From positions 62,001-126,000 of the forward strand of contig NW_005178464.1 in the NCBI RefSeq assembly GCF_000341285.1: a stretch of DNA of 64,000 nt, in the 5' to 3' direction. The notes beneath the pieces were generated by a model, which saw nothing but the letters and a program-made list of their open reading frames with translations, made no database searches and was not told the DNA's origin. This DNA is from Galdieria sulphuraria. Lineage: Eukaryota > Rhodophyta > Bangiophyceae > Galdieriales > Galdieriaceae. This document shows, one piece after another, positions 33,884-44,550 of this stretch. The position numbers and the translations under genes were made by a program. The number at the start of each line of letters is the position of its first letter. Position 1 is the stretch's first letter.

Positions 33884-35523
33884 ATGGCATTCTGTTTTCC
33901 ATACCAAAGTGCGAGTCTCCCACGTTCGCATGTTCCAAGAACGTCTCTCGGAGTGAGTTTGCTAAGACACTCATCCTACAGTGGAGGTTTCCTGCAAACC
34001 ATACCAGCAACTCCGCAAGTTGTGGCGTTGTGGGAGGAAGTCTGCATTCTAGGAAGATTGCCCAACAAGAAGAGGTTGTTTGACTTTTACAGTAAAAAAC
34101 GAGGTAGATATTTTAAAACTACTCCAAAACAACTGTTGGAGGTTTGGCCCTGTTATTTTTCCAGGAAACGGAACTTTCTGATTGTAAGCATCAGCGCTAG
34201 TGATCAACCGGAACAGTTTCAGAAAGCGGTTAAATCTTGTCATTCCAACAGTACAAGCGTTCATCCAGTTCTTTCGATCATACAAAAGAGGAAGTTAGAA
34301 GCAAGTCTACCGGGAAAGAGGAACGATTCTTTTCGTGTTGCCCTTTGTATCGAAGGAGGAGGCATGAGAGGCTCCATAGCTGCAGGAATGACAGCAGCCA
34401 TAAAGTATTTGAATCTTGAAAACGTATTCGATGTTGTATATGGTTCTTCAGCAGGCGCGATTATTGGTGCTTATTTTGTTAGCAGGCAGTTGCCATTATA
34501 TGGTACTAGTGTGTATTACGAAGACCTATGTTCTCGAGACTTTATAAGGAAGCGACAATTGTTTTATAGGTATTTGTAACTTTTGAGGAAACATTTTCAA
34601 TGTACTTAGAATTTTCATATATGTATATTTATAGATACTTGCAGCCGAACTCGAAGCATATACCGGTTCTAGATTTGGATAGTCTCATAGATGAAGTAAT
34701 CGTCTACTCAAAACCTCTTGATTGGAATTGTTTTTGGAAAAATTGCCAGAGCCAGCCACTGAAGCCAGTGGCAACTTCATTAAGTACTTTGGAAGCAAAG
34801 GTGCTGGACAATTATAAAACTTTTGAGGAACTGCGACAGTGTTTGAGAGCTTCTGCTCTTGTTCCTGGAATAGCTGGAGAACCAGTTTCTATTGATGGCG
34901 ATGTTTTTGCTGATGCTATTTTACACGAAGCTATTCCACTTCGTTCAGCCTTGCGGGAAGGTGCGACACATGTCTTAGTGTTACGCACAAGACCTCAAGG
35001 AGCACGTATTCCACACAAAGCTGGAATGTACGAACGTCTTATTGCTGTTCCTAGCTTTCGTTCACAAGAGAATTTTCCGGTTATTCAAGCGTTCGTATTG
35101 AGTGGTCATCATCGTCAAATTTACTATGAAGACATCGAAAGATTGAAAAGAGCGAAGGCTGAATTTGGTCCCACACCTCCTTATTTATATGATCTGGCAG
35201 TTCCAAGATTCAAGAAACAAGTTGGCCAACTGGAAAGCAGACAAGATGTAATCTTCAAGGCAGTGCGAGATGGCTTTGCAATTGCGTATCAAGAGTTGAC
35301 AGGAGTATCAATGGAAGAGAGCGAAAGAGTTGCATCAAGTATTTACACGGAGGAAGAGTTTGTTCGACTTAAGAAACAGAGAGAGATGATTCGGTTTCAA
35401 AGAGAAAACTGGAAGAGACGTTTGAGGTCTATCAGTTTATTTAAACCGAAAACTGTTTTAAAAAGAAGAAATTCGACAAATTCGCAGTCTTCATTCATTG
35501 ACAACGAATCTTTAACGGAATAA
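33884..35523 (+). CDS. patatin-like phospholipase
   Basis: 524 residues, exons 33884-34569 and 34635-35523. The oxyanion loop GGGMRGS, nucleophile elbow GSSAG and catalytic DG (SIDGDVFADA) form the Ser-Asp dyad set of patatin lipases. About 150 residues precede the domain. The first 35 are Ser/Arg-rich without acids, suggesting organelle import. The C-terminus is a charged, helical, basic extension after about residue 440. Likely an acyl hydrolase on membrane lipids; substrate unknown. The first in-frame ATG is 33884. Confidence 0.88.
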
Positions 35524-35748
35524 CATCCTTTTGACGGTCGAAGTTTTTCTGCACAAGACAAACTATGGAACACTTGATTCATACTTGTTGTATCAATTTA
35601 CTATTGTCATTTTTGGGGTTTGAGAACGTATGATAGTATTCTTTCTATTATTCTGTCCAGAATAAACTGTACACTTTACATATACGTCTTCCAAAATGCA
35701 TTTGATTCCCAAATCTATACGAACGGAGAACGACCGTTGACAGTTAAG

Positions 35749-36167
35749 ATGGATTGGTATGTCCTACAACTCAGTGACTCCAGTCCTCATTGGTTCGAAG
35801 CCTCGGAAGAGTTTCCTATTCTTTTAACCAGCGCAAGTATTGCTGATATGGCTTGTAAGGTGAAAATAACCATTCTACTTTTCCAGGCCTCTTTAGTGGA
35901 CTACTCTTCACAGACAGAGCAGCGTGTGGTTGTTTCTATGTCACCAGTTAAGGAATCCTCCACTGTGACTAAAGAAGTGCCTTTATGTGTATTGCTTCCT
36001 AGAAAACGTGAATCAGTAAGTATTCCTTTGGTTTGGTGCCGCAAATATACTTTTATTAGATTCCTCTTCAGCATCTTATTACCGCACCGAACAAGGTGAC
36101 ACTAAAGAACGGAAATGGTGCGAAAGTGGAAATCAGTGGAATAGCTATTGTCGGGAAATTAACGTAG
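35749..36167 (+). CDS. small nucleoplasmin-like domain protein (tentative)
   Basis: 120 residues, exons 35749-36015 and 36072-36167. The pattern suggests an all-beta nucleoplasmin-like (NPL) fold: an initial hydrophobic strand after MDW, a strand with ILLTSASI, then QRVVVSMSPVKES (compare LCSLSPDKxES) and a terminal strand VEISGIAIVG (compare VHLSGY). It would be a stand-alone NPL domain without the acidic tail or the FKBP domain usually attached. The call rests on strand pattern and the SMSPVKES block only. Confidence 0.4.
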
Positions 36168-36590
36168 CGTACAATCTTATCTGTTTCAGCTTGGTTGGCT
36201 TTTTGGAAGATTCCTATTGATGCTCGGACAGTTGTTAAGCAGTTGCTCCTGAAGGACACTTTTTGGACGAAACCTTTTTTGAATAAGACTACAAAACTGA
36301 TTCTTTCAGTTGATGACGTACTTTGTTGAACTATAGAATTGTACTTAAATAAAAGAGAGTATAACCACTTATACTCCAGTCTTTGTATTTCCACAGTTGC
36401 TCAATAAATACTTTTCATCAGTTAAGGAAATAGTAGTGGTCGTTGATGTGTTGTGATTCAAAACTTTCAGAGCTTGGCAGCGTGTCTTGACTTCTATTCG
36501 AAGAAATTCCGCATTGTATAAAAAGTGTTATAAATAGTGCTCGGTTGTGAAGTTACTTTTGTCGAGCTCCAAGAGCTTGTCTAGTATAGG
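36168..36590. other. intergenic, 423 bp, nothing recognised
   Basis: AT-rich gap upstream of the SDR gene. A 108-codon minus-strand open frame overlaps it (36068-36394) but has no family features. Confidence 0.5.
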
Positions 36591-37515
36591 ATGTATCCAG
36601 TAGCAGTGGTGACTGGGTCCAATAGAGGAATCGGTCTGGGGTTTTGTAAAGCGTTATTACAGAAGAATGTACACGTTATAGCAACTGCTCGAAACTCGGT
36701 AAAGGTACTAATAACGAAAAAGGTTTCTCAGTGGAATTGAAAGTCTAGCAACCACCAGGGTTCCAACGTAGTGGCTGATCTACAAAGAGAAAGTCCGAAT
36801 TTTCGTTTTTTTCCGTTAGACCTTCTCAGTTACGAAAGTATACAACGTTTTTTATTGTTTTTGGAGGACAACTATAGACAGCTTGATATTCTTGTCAATT
36901 CTGCCGCGGTCTGTCCACAACGTTCAGATCTTTTTGCTTTACAGGAGAGCTTACAGACCAATTTCTGGGGTTTGATCTATCTGACCTTGCAACTCTTTCC
37001 ACTTATTGAGAGAGCTGGAAGCGCTCGTATTCTCAATGTATCCAGTGGAGACGGGGAACTTTGTTATTTTTCCACAGCTCTTAGTTCAGCCATTCGTAAC
37101 TGTTTCACACTCCACATGCTTGTGGATTTCTCCTATGGTCTTTGTGCTTCACAGACAACTTTTGGTAAAGTGTTGATTTGTCGCTCTTGTTCATGAAGTC
37201 CAATTTTTTATATTAAATATAGGATACCCTGATCTATTGAGGCATATTCACGGTTCACAACCTTTCTATAAGCTTTCAAAAGCCCTGGTGAACAGATTTA
37301 CGCAAATACTTGATACCTTGATTCCTTCTCATAGCGATATCATTGTGAATGCTGTATGTCCTGGAGACGTTGACACTGCAATGGCAGATAAGAACGTAAA
37401 ACAATTACAAAGTGTGACTGATGCAGTAGCAGACATGATATGGTTGTTAGATTTATCCAACCTTTCTCTGCCTAGAGGATCTTTTCTTCGAAAGCATTGT
37501 CATATTTCATGGTAA
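36591..37515 (+). CDS. short-chain dehydrogenase/reductase, carbonyl-reductase type
   Basis: 270 residues; exons 36591-36704, 36759-37164 and 37223-37515. The nucleotide-binding TGSNRGIG is at residues 8-15, followed by NSAAV, the active-site Ser in NVSSGDG, the Tyr-Lys pair in YKLSK and NAVCPGDVDT. It reads like CBR1-type NADPH carbonyl reductases, including the FYKLSKAL context and a PG motif before the C-terminal loop. Substrate unknown. An alternative donor at 36699 would shorten the protein by two residues. Confidence 0.88.
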
Positions 37516-37793
37516 TAAGATCACTTGAACACAAAAAGTCAAACAAAAAACTTTTATCGAGTAAAACCAAGACCAGACAAACTACGTAATCCAAGCCATC
37601 CAAACAGCATACAAAACTGCCAGAAAACTTTCAAGATATATGTTTTCAACAAATTTTTCTCCAAACACAGCAGTCTCCCTAGCCTAGAAGAAACCATTCT
37701 GCATCAGAGAAATTTTCACTGAATACCTCCGACGAAAACACTCCTTTGTCTCAAAGCACGACGCTAGTCTTTACAGACAAGCCAATATTGAGA

Positions 37794-38261
37794 TTACGGA
37801 TTAAGCTCCTTTGATGCGATTATCTTTTCTGTTTTCATTGCCGAAAGCACTGTCACCAAAAGTTCCTTTCCCTCGTTAAATTCTTGTTTGATCTTTTTGT
37901 GTACGTCGTCACTTTCCAAATCTAGCTTTAGGTCCGATCTTGTTTCGTTGTTTTCATCCATGAGCACCACAAAGCCATCATCCTCGATGTCTACCAGTTG
38001 ATAGTCTTTCCGGTTCACAACAGGCTGTAAAATATTGTGAGAGGTGGGGCACATTTCCTCGTATTTCTTCCCCGTGAAGATATCTACGCCTACTATATTG
38101 GCTTTTGCGTGCCCATGCTTGCCTGTTTTTGAAGTGGAAATATCTACGACTTTGCAGGGAAAACCTTTCAAAACTACAAAAGAGTTCTTCTTTACGGAGC
38201 CTGCTTGAATAGGAGTGGCCTCCGCGGCACCAGCGTCTGCTGTGACGACATCATCCGACAT
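37794..38261 (-). CDS. EIF5A: translation factor eIF5A
   Basis: 155 residues, one exon on the minus strand from ATG 38261. The hypusination loop STSKTGKHGHAK is intact, with the modified Lys at position 48. The KOW/SH3-like N-terminal domain and OB-fold C-terminal domain have normal length. It relieves ribosome stalling in the cytosol. An upstream in-frame GTG is not the start. Divergent to the carnosine methyltransferase (249 bp). Confidence 0.97.
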   Translation of the reverse strand: MSDDVVTADAGAAEATPIQAGSVKKNSFVVLKGFPCKVVDISTSKTGKHGHAKANIVGVDIFTGKKYEEMCPTSHNILQPVVNRKDYQLVDIEDDGFVVLMDENNETRSDLKLDLESDDVHKKIKQEFNEGKELLVTVLSAMKTEKIIASKELNP

Positions 38262-38510
38262 GATGAATGAATTGCTCAAATGATTCTCCCCCACAACAGG
38301 CCTCGATGGATTGTAAAATAAACCGTCAAATGATCCTCCTCCGCTCCCTCATGTCAACTATCTATCTCTTCATCAAGAATGCATATCAACACACTAGGTT
38401 AGATGTTGACATATCTATAATTAGAAAAGAGTTGTATCACTTCAAGGCTTCAAGATGTGAATATAAAGACCCAAGAATATAGTGTCTTCAGTTTCATTTG
38501 AAATTGGGGA

Positions 38511-39929
38511 ATGATGACGAAGAAGAAAACGATTCAAGTTTCAAGAGACGTCTCGTACAAGAGGAAAAAGGAGTCCCTCTGGTCTCCTGAAGTGATCACA
38601 GACCATGTAGAAGAACCAACGGCTCACAGTACAACTCCTCCGTTGTCCGACCCGGAAGAAGTGAGACATATTCAGCGTGTGATCTTGGCCTTTAGAAGAT
38701 ATCTCAATGTGTCGCTTGCTAGAATCGACAGAAGAAGAAGAGACTTTTTATGCCTCTCTGACGAGTTACAGTCTTGGGTTCCCACATATCTACAGAACTT
38801 GGAACAAAGTAAGGAAGCCATTCGAAAGAATGACAAGTTGCTGCGATACATACTTTCCACTGTTGAAAACTTTGAATCTTTCCAAGCAAGAGAGCAATAT
38901 GGAGGGTAAGTTTGTTTTCTTCCATCAAGTAGTTTCGTTAGCTGAGATTGTTTAGTGACTTGACAGACGGAGACCAAGTTGTTCGATACACTTTAGAGTG
39001 TTATGAAAGTGATATTGAGAAGGTATTTTGACTTCTTTTATCTTATTGTAAGGGAAGGAAACTAATTTTTTCGCAGGTTAGAAGTATACTGTTGCATATC
39101 ATGAGAGATTGGTCAAAAGAGGGAGCCCCTGAACGAGAAGAATGCTATCGACCGTTGATCGACTCCACAATAAAGGAGTATGAGAGGTTCTGTAGTGATA
39201 GCTCTAGTAGAAAGGATCCTGCTACTTTTCGAGTTTTGGTTCCTGGAGCTGGTTTAGGGAGATTGGCCTGGGAACTTGCGAGGGAAGGTTTTCAAGTGCA
39301 AGGCAATGACTTCACTTATTATTCCCTTTTCAGTTCCAATTATATTTTAAACTATATTATGGAAGATACCCATGTAGAGGGAATGGAATTTTTTCCGTTT
39401 ATTCATCAAACTACGAATGTCATAGATTCTGCAGATATTCTTTCTCCTGTGTACATTCCCGATGTGGATACGAGAGAGCTACCTTCCTTCTCCAACTTTA
39501 GCATGGTTGCAGGTGACTTTGTAGAGGTTTATGGCAGCAAACAACAGGCGGAACAATGGGACTGTGTCGTGACTTGCTTCTTCATGGATACTGCACATAA
39601 TATCCTTGATTATGTCAGTGTAATTAAGAATCTATTGAAACCGGTATGCTGAATATTATTTCGTTGTTATGTTGTTTCTAATAGAATAATTATAGGGTGG
39701 TTCGTGGATAAACCTAGGTCCTCTACTGTATCATTATGCGGACACAGAAGATGAGCCTTCCATTGAACTATCATTGCAGGAATTGCGTCGTGTCATAAAT
39801 ATGTTATTTGACATAGAATTTGAAGAAATGCGAAGTTGTTCATATACACGCAATCCACGTTCCATGTTACAATTACAGTATCGTTGTTCGTATTTTGTGG
39901 CCCATAAGAAACACACCACAAAATCGTAG
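38511..39929 (+). CDS. CARNMT1: carnosine N-methyltransferase family (N2227-like) protein
   Basis: 420 residues, exons 38511-38905, 38956-39022, 39077-39643, 39696-39929. A helical N-terminal part is followed by a Rossmann SAM domain: LVPGAGLGRLAWELA (motif I), the QGNDFTYYSL acidic loop, SMVAGDFVEVY and CFFMDTAHNI, then GGSWINLGPLLYHY. These blocks and their order are those of the N2227 family (human CARNMT1/C9orf41, yeast YNL092W), which methylates carnosine-type dipeptides. Actual substrate in an alga is unknown. Confidence 0.92.
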
Positions 39930-40129
39930 AATTCTGGTAAAATGGATTTGGCGCAAAGAATAAAAAAGTGCACATTATTTGTTTGTAGAAGCGTCTAATT
40001 TTGAAAACCATTATGAAAACTTGCTCTGTAGAAAGCAGTGGTCTGTGTTTCAGTTTAGTAACACCTTTCCATTTTAACATTTTAAGGGTACAGTATTTTC
40101 TGTCTTTCAGTCGAATAATGTTCTAAGAC

Positions 40130-41862
40130 ATGTCAATAGTTACAATCTCATTGTAAGGAAAGTTCGCAACTCGAGTATGTACAGCAAACTATCAAGCATA
40201 GTTCGGGACTAGGAAGATACTTGAGGGTCAAAGCAATCACTTGTGTAGGCTATGCAAGGAACTGCAAGCCTTGTGTAACTGGAAACGGACCCAAAAGTCA
40301 AAGAAATGAACGATACAACAAGAAGGCTGCAAAGGTTGAAAATTCAAAAGTATTCGATAAAGAGTCAGAAACTTACGAAGAATTGAGTACGAAAGACAAA
40401 GGCTTTCCCAAAGAGGACATAACGGACAAGTTATGCAAAGACTGGGATATTGAAGCACTGTCCTCAGACGCGTTGGTGGAAGCAACCTTGCAGCTTGAAA
40501 AAAGTCTCAATCATCAAACGAGCATCAAGAAGACTCTGAAAGAGACGCAAACACTTGCTAACAAAGAAACGTCCAATAATTCGTTCAGCAAGTTTGACCT
40601 AGAGAGAACCCTCGACAAACTGGAAAAGAGTTACTCAGTCAACACAAGATTCGCCAAAGAACAGAAAAGCAGAAATGACGAACTTCCAATACTGAGGAAC
40701 AGCAGCGTGGTAGCTATTCGAAATGGCAATAATTCTGTTTTTAACTTGAGAGAATACTTGGAAAATATTCAGCAGTCACAAGCAGTCCGTCACAATGAAG
40801 AATTGAAGCTCACTGAAAACATAAAGAGAGGTTTATTAGCAGACACCATGTTTAAAGAGTAAGTATCTTTATTTCTTGAAAATAGTAACTGATAGGGTGG
40901 TTAGACTCAGCCAACGCTTAAACAGGGAGCCTACAGTATACGAATGGGCTGATGCACTTCAAGTTGTACGTAAAGCATTCTTATTACTGGTAGAACCCGT
41001 TTAACGTGATTTTTTTAGTCTGCCGAGAAGTTGGAAGAAATTATGAAACTTGGAAGAATTTCTAAGCAAGCTTTAGTTACACTTCACATGGGTCTGATTA
41101 GAATGATCGCAAGAGAAGTGCTCCGTTCTCGATTTTCAGTTGATGCCAAAACAAGCTTTATGGACCTTGTGCAGGAAGGTTCTGTAGGTGTTCTACGTGC
41201 TGCAGAAAAATATGACGGGAAACTTGGTTGGAAGTTTTCTACTTATGCGTCATGGTGGATACGAGCTACCATGAATAGAGCATTGGAAGAACATTCCCGT
41301 TCTGTACATATTCCTGTTGGGGTTCTTGAATCGTATCACTTGGCCAAGAAATTGGAAACCTCTTTAAAGGGAAAGCTTGGACGAACTCCTACTGATGAAG
41401 AAATCGCAAGGGAGATGGGCGTTTCGGTGAAAAAATTGAGATTTTGTATTCAGGTGAGAGCTTAGTTAACAATGTTGATATTAGGATATATTGATGGAAG
41501 ATATTTAGTCTGTACATAATCGTCCGATGTCGTTAGATAGTTTTTTCTCTACCGCAGATGGCTCTAAAGATGCAGATAGTGCTAAATTAATTCCAGATTC
41601 TAAGACGGACGAAGCCATCGATACAATTGTGGAATCTATGTTACGGACAGACCTTGAACAGCTCATAGATGAGAAACTTAAGCCGAAGGAGAAGCAAGCA
41701 TTGATGTTGCGTTTTGGATTGGAAGACGGAGTACCTAGGTCGCTAGAAGAATGCGGAAGAATAATGGCATTGAGTTGTGAAAGGGTTCGCAAATTAGTTC
41801 TCGCTGGCCTAGAGAAATTGCGACATCCTAGCGTAATTCAAAAATTGGAAGTCTATGCCTGA
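40130..41862 (+). CDS. plastid RNA polymerase sigma-70 factor
   Basis: Bacterial-type sigma factor encoded in the nucleus, expected to direct plastid-encoded RNA polymerase. Main exons 40202-40858, 40896-40962, 41019-41453, 41509-41862. Region 2 is clear: DLVQEGSVGVLRAAEKYD, then WKFSTYASWWIRATMNRAL (2.3-2.4). Region 3 has GRTPTDEEIAREMGVS. Region 4 has LMLRFGLEDG and a helix-turn-helix CGRIMALSCERVRKL. The large first exon has no usable ATG. I propose a 23-nt first exon (40130-40152) with a 49-nt intron, giving a 511-residue protein beginning MSIVTISLF. That 5' end is tentative. Confidence 0.9.
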
Positions 41863-42138
41863 AAACATTTTTGTATGGGCTAAACGATCTATACGGTTTT
41901 GGGAAAGCAACTTGGGATGACTTGTATTATTTTGGTTTTAGGTGTGTATATTTTAAGAGTAAAGTGCAATCGTAGAATCAATATTCTCTCTTACGGAAAA
42001 TTCCATAAAATTGTTTCAAGGATTATACTCGAATTTCACGCCAATCCAGCAACTGCCCCTTTTGAAACTGCCTGACGCATGAACTCTCATTAGAAAACTC
42101 CATCATGCAATAGAAATAAGACAATGCAAAACAAATCT

Positions 42139-43318
42139 TTATTCCTTCTGAGCCTGTATAACTGAAATCTGCCCTGAAACAGTATCCTGGTAACCAACAT
42201 ATTTCCATTCAGCCTTTGCTAGCAAAGTCTTCCACTCATCTTCGGTACGTTCCTTGCTGGAGTGAAGCATGCCCATATGAAGATCAAATATTTTACCCGG
42301 TGAAACAATGGACGGTCCAGGAAGAACATATTCCAACACCAACAATGTTGCATGGGGTGCTGCACATTCTCTTATATTTCTCAAAATACGAATACAATTT
42401 TCATCATTCCAATCATGCAAAATGTGTTTCATCATATATACCTCATAGTTCCGAGGAACGCTTTCAAAAAAGTCGCTCACTTCCTTCTTACACCTATCTT
42501 GCAATTCGGGTTCAATGGTGACTGCTTCATCCAAAACTCGAGGCAAGTCGGATATACAGCCCTTCATATGTGGATATTTTTTCAGTATCAACTTTAGAAG
42601 CACTCCAGGACCCGAGCCGATGTCACATATTTCGCGGAACTTGGAGAAGTCAAAACTGTAAAGGATAGATCTCGTATCAAACTCACTGATGGACGCCATT
42701 CCTTGCTGAAAGACTTTTAAAAACTCTTTATGTTTGGAATCTGCCTTTGAAAAAGCATCGAAATAGTTATCCTCTTCAAACCTATTCTAACTTGAGAAGT
42801 TTTCCACTCCCAATCTGTAACAACTTACACATCTCGAACTACTTTGTTTCCTGTTTGTAAGCATTTTTCCAAATGTAACCAACAACGGCAGTGTTCAACA
42901 CTTCCTTCAAACAGCACAACTCCACGTGCAGAACCTTCTTGTCTTTCCAATAGAAGCGATCCTCGTTTGGTAACTGTGAAGGATCGAGCTGGAGAGTCAT
43001 GTTCCTCTACGAGAAGCAAAGCTGAGGCTGCTCTTAAAACTCTGTAGGTAAATTCTGGGTGGGTTCCACATTTAGACGCAATCTAATATCTGAACTTTTA
43101 ACAGACAAATATCAGCAGTGAGAAACAGAGTATACCTCTTTGGCCATGACAGGACTCCCATCCTTATCCGATGAAAGTTTATCCATCTCGTCCAACAACC
43201 TCAAAGAAGTGACGGCTCTCACGATGGCAGTTTTCCAATGTCCATATGTCAAGTCTAAAATTGCTGCAAAGTTATCAAAGTATTCTTCAGGACTTGCCAT
43301 ATCACTCGATGTTTCCAT
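42139..43318 (-). CDS. SAM-dependent O-methyltransferase (plant COMT/ASMT type)
   Basis: 359 residues, exons 43318-43136, 43082-42829, 42781-42139 on the minus strand. An N-terminal winged-helix dimerisation domain includes EIASKCGTHPEFTYRVLRA. The SAM motif is CDIGSGPGVLL. MKHILHDWNDENC carries the catalytic His-Asp pair of class-II small-molecule O-methyltransferases, and LLVLEYVLP follows. It groups by pattern with hydroxyindole/caffeate O-methyltransferases. Substrate unknown. Confidence 0.92.
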
Positions 43319-43708
43319 TTTCAACTCACAAATGGATCGTCAAAATCACTTTATGATTACTTGAAGAGTGCAATAACTCTTATGAAATGGAAATAATAAA
43401 AGTGGTTCTTGCCAGTCATTACATTTGTATCTTGTTAAAGCACCAAGATATAGAAGACAAGATGAAATATCAATCACATAGTAAAAGTCATAAAGAGAGT
43501 AAAAGAGACATTTTCAAGCATTTATGCCACACTGATAACAAGAGTTTTGTCAATGACAGATTCAACACAACACTATATTTCATAAAAACTTTGTGAGAAG
43601 ACGAGTTTCAAACGATATCTAATCGAATCCGACAGAATATGAATGTCTTTGAATTCGAGTATGCGTTAAGAGTCCAAGTTGTATTTCCTGTCGTCTGTTT
43701 ATATATAT
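43319..43708. promoter_or_regulatory. shared divergent 5' region, O-methyltransferase / NAA38-like
   Basis: 390 bp between opposing start codons. AT-rich with an AT run just before the NAA38-like ATG. No coding signal beyond short featureless frames. Confidence 0.35.
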
Positions 43709-44085
43709 ATGGAAGGCAACTCATCTTTGGGCGATAAAGAGGATGAAAGGGTAGTTTATTTATCTTTTATGTTCAACTTTCAGCTGAAAGAAACTAGGAT
43801 GCCGTTCAATTCGTGAAAAACCTGTTGCGTCGTTCCTTATGGGTACAAGTTGACGATACTCGTTGGATATACGGGGAGTTTGTTTGTTTAGATCATTTGA
43901 AAAACTTGATACTGGAAAATTCCTTCCAAGTAACGTGTGAAGGCCATCCGTAAGTGTTATGTTTGGAGTTTACTACTTCTTACGTGTGTAGTCGAGGAAG
44001 AGACGTTGAAAAGCGCCAACGTTTAGACTGCTGCATTATTCCTGGAGAAAAGATTAGAAAAATATTTATGGAAGAGTCTTCCTGA
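43709..44085 (+). CDS. LSM-domain protein, NAA38/LSMD1-like
   Basis: 95 residues from three short exons: 43709-43750, 43798-43949, 43992-44085 (introns 47 and 42 nt). It has the Sm fold signature: LLRRSLWVQVDDTRWIYGEF (Sm1), then CLDHLKNLILENS with the family D-x-x-x-N pattern, and CCIIPGEKIRKI (Sm2, like LVMIPGEHIVSI). The layout fits LSMD1/NAA38, the auxiliary subunit of the NatC N-terminal acetyltransferase, or an LSM8-like protein. No exon is long enough to stand out as an ORF, so the gene is easy to miss. Confidence 0.78.
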
Positions 44086-44550
44086 CTAAAAAACCACATC
44101 TTGAGAACGTTGTTTTTCTCTCCACCTGACAATTTTGAAAGGCAAGCGAAGATAGGTTTGTAAGTCCTTTCAACAGAATAGAAAGTTCCGTTCGTTTAGT
44201 ATATGCTTTGTTAGAAGGTTTGTTTTTACAGACTCATAATTTTCTCATCGTAGATTTTATTGAGATACGTCATATGAAGTTTGAAAACATACATCGCTTC
44301 TACTACAGACAGATATCGAGTCAGCAACTAATTCAATGACTTGGCTTAGAATAAAATATATCTTTAGCTACACTGCCAACACTATATATTTCTGTTTCTC
44401 CACATTCTTTTTACCCCAACTTTGTAGTTGACGAAAAGTTATATTGGACATTTAGGATTCAGAGAAATCGACAAGCTTTGTCGATTTTTGGATATTCTCG
44501 AAAATATCCAAAAATCGTAGCACCTTCTATTCTTACGTTATCCTTTCTCA
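44086..44550. other. intergenic, 465 bp, with paired hairpins near its end
   Basis: Gap between convergent NAA38-like and VPS53 genes. Nothing coding. The striking feature is the overlapping inverted-repeat pair at 44465-44517. Confidence 0.6.
44465..44517. terminator. two overlapping perfect inverted repeats between convergent genes
   Basis: Hairpin 1 has 10-bp perfect arms (44465-44474 and 44478-44487) with a 3-nt loop GCT. Hairpin 2 has 15-bp perfect arms (44482-44496 and 44503-44517) with a 6-nt loop CTCGAA. The right arm of hairpin 1 overlaps the left arm of hairpin 2 by 6 nt, so both cannot fully form together. The position, 34 nt after the VPS53 stop on its strand, suggests a role in 3'-end formation or a small repeat element. 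Function is inferred. Confidence 0.6.

Noticed and set aside
35855-35886. A 32-nt intron in the nucleoplasmin-like gene
   Set aside because: The frame is open across it without splicing, and removing 32 nt would break the frame.
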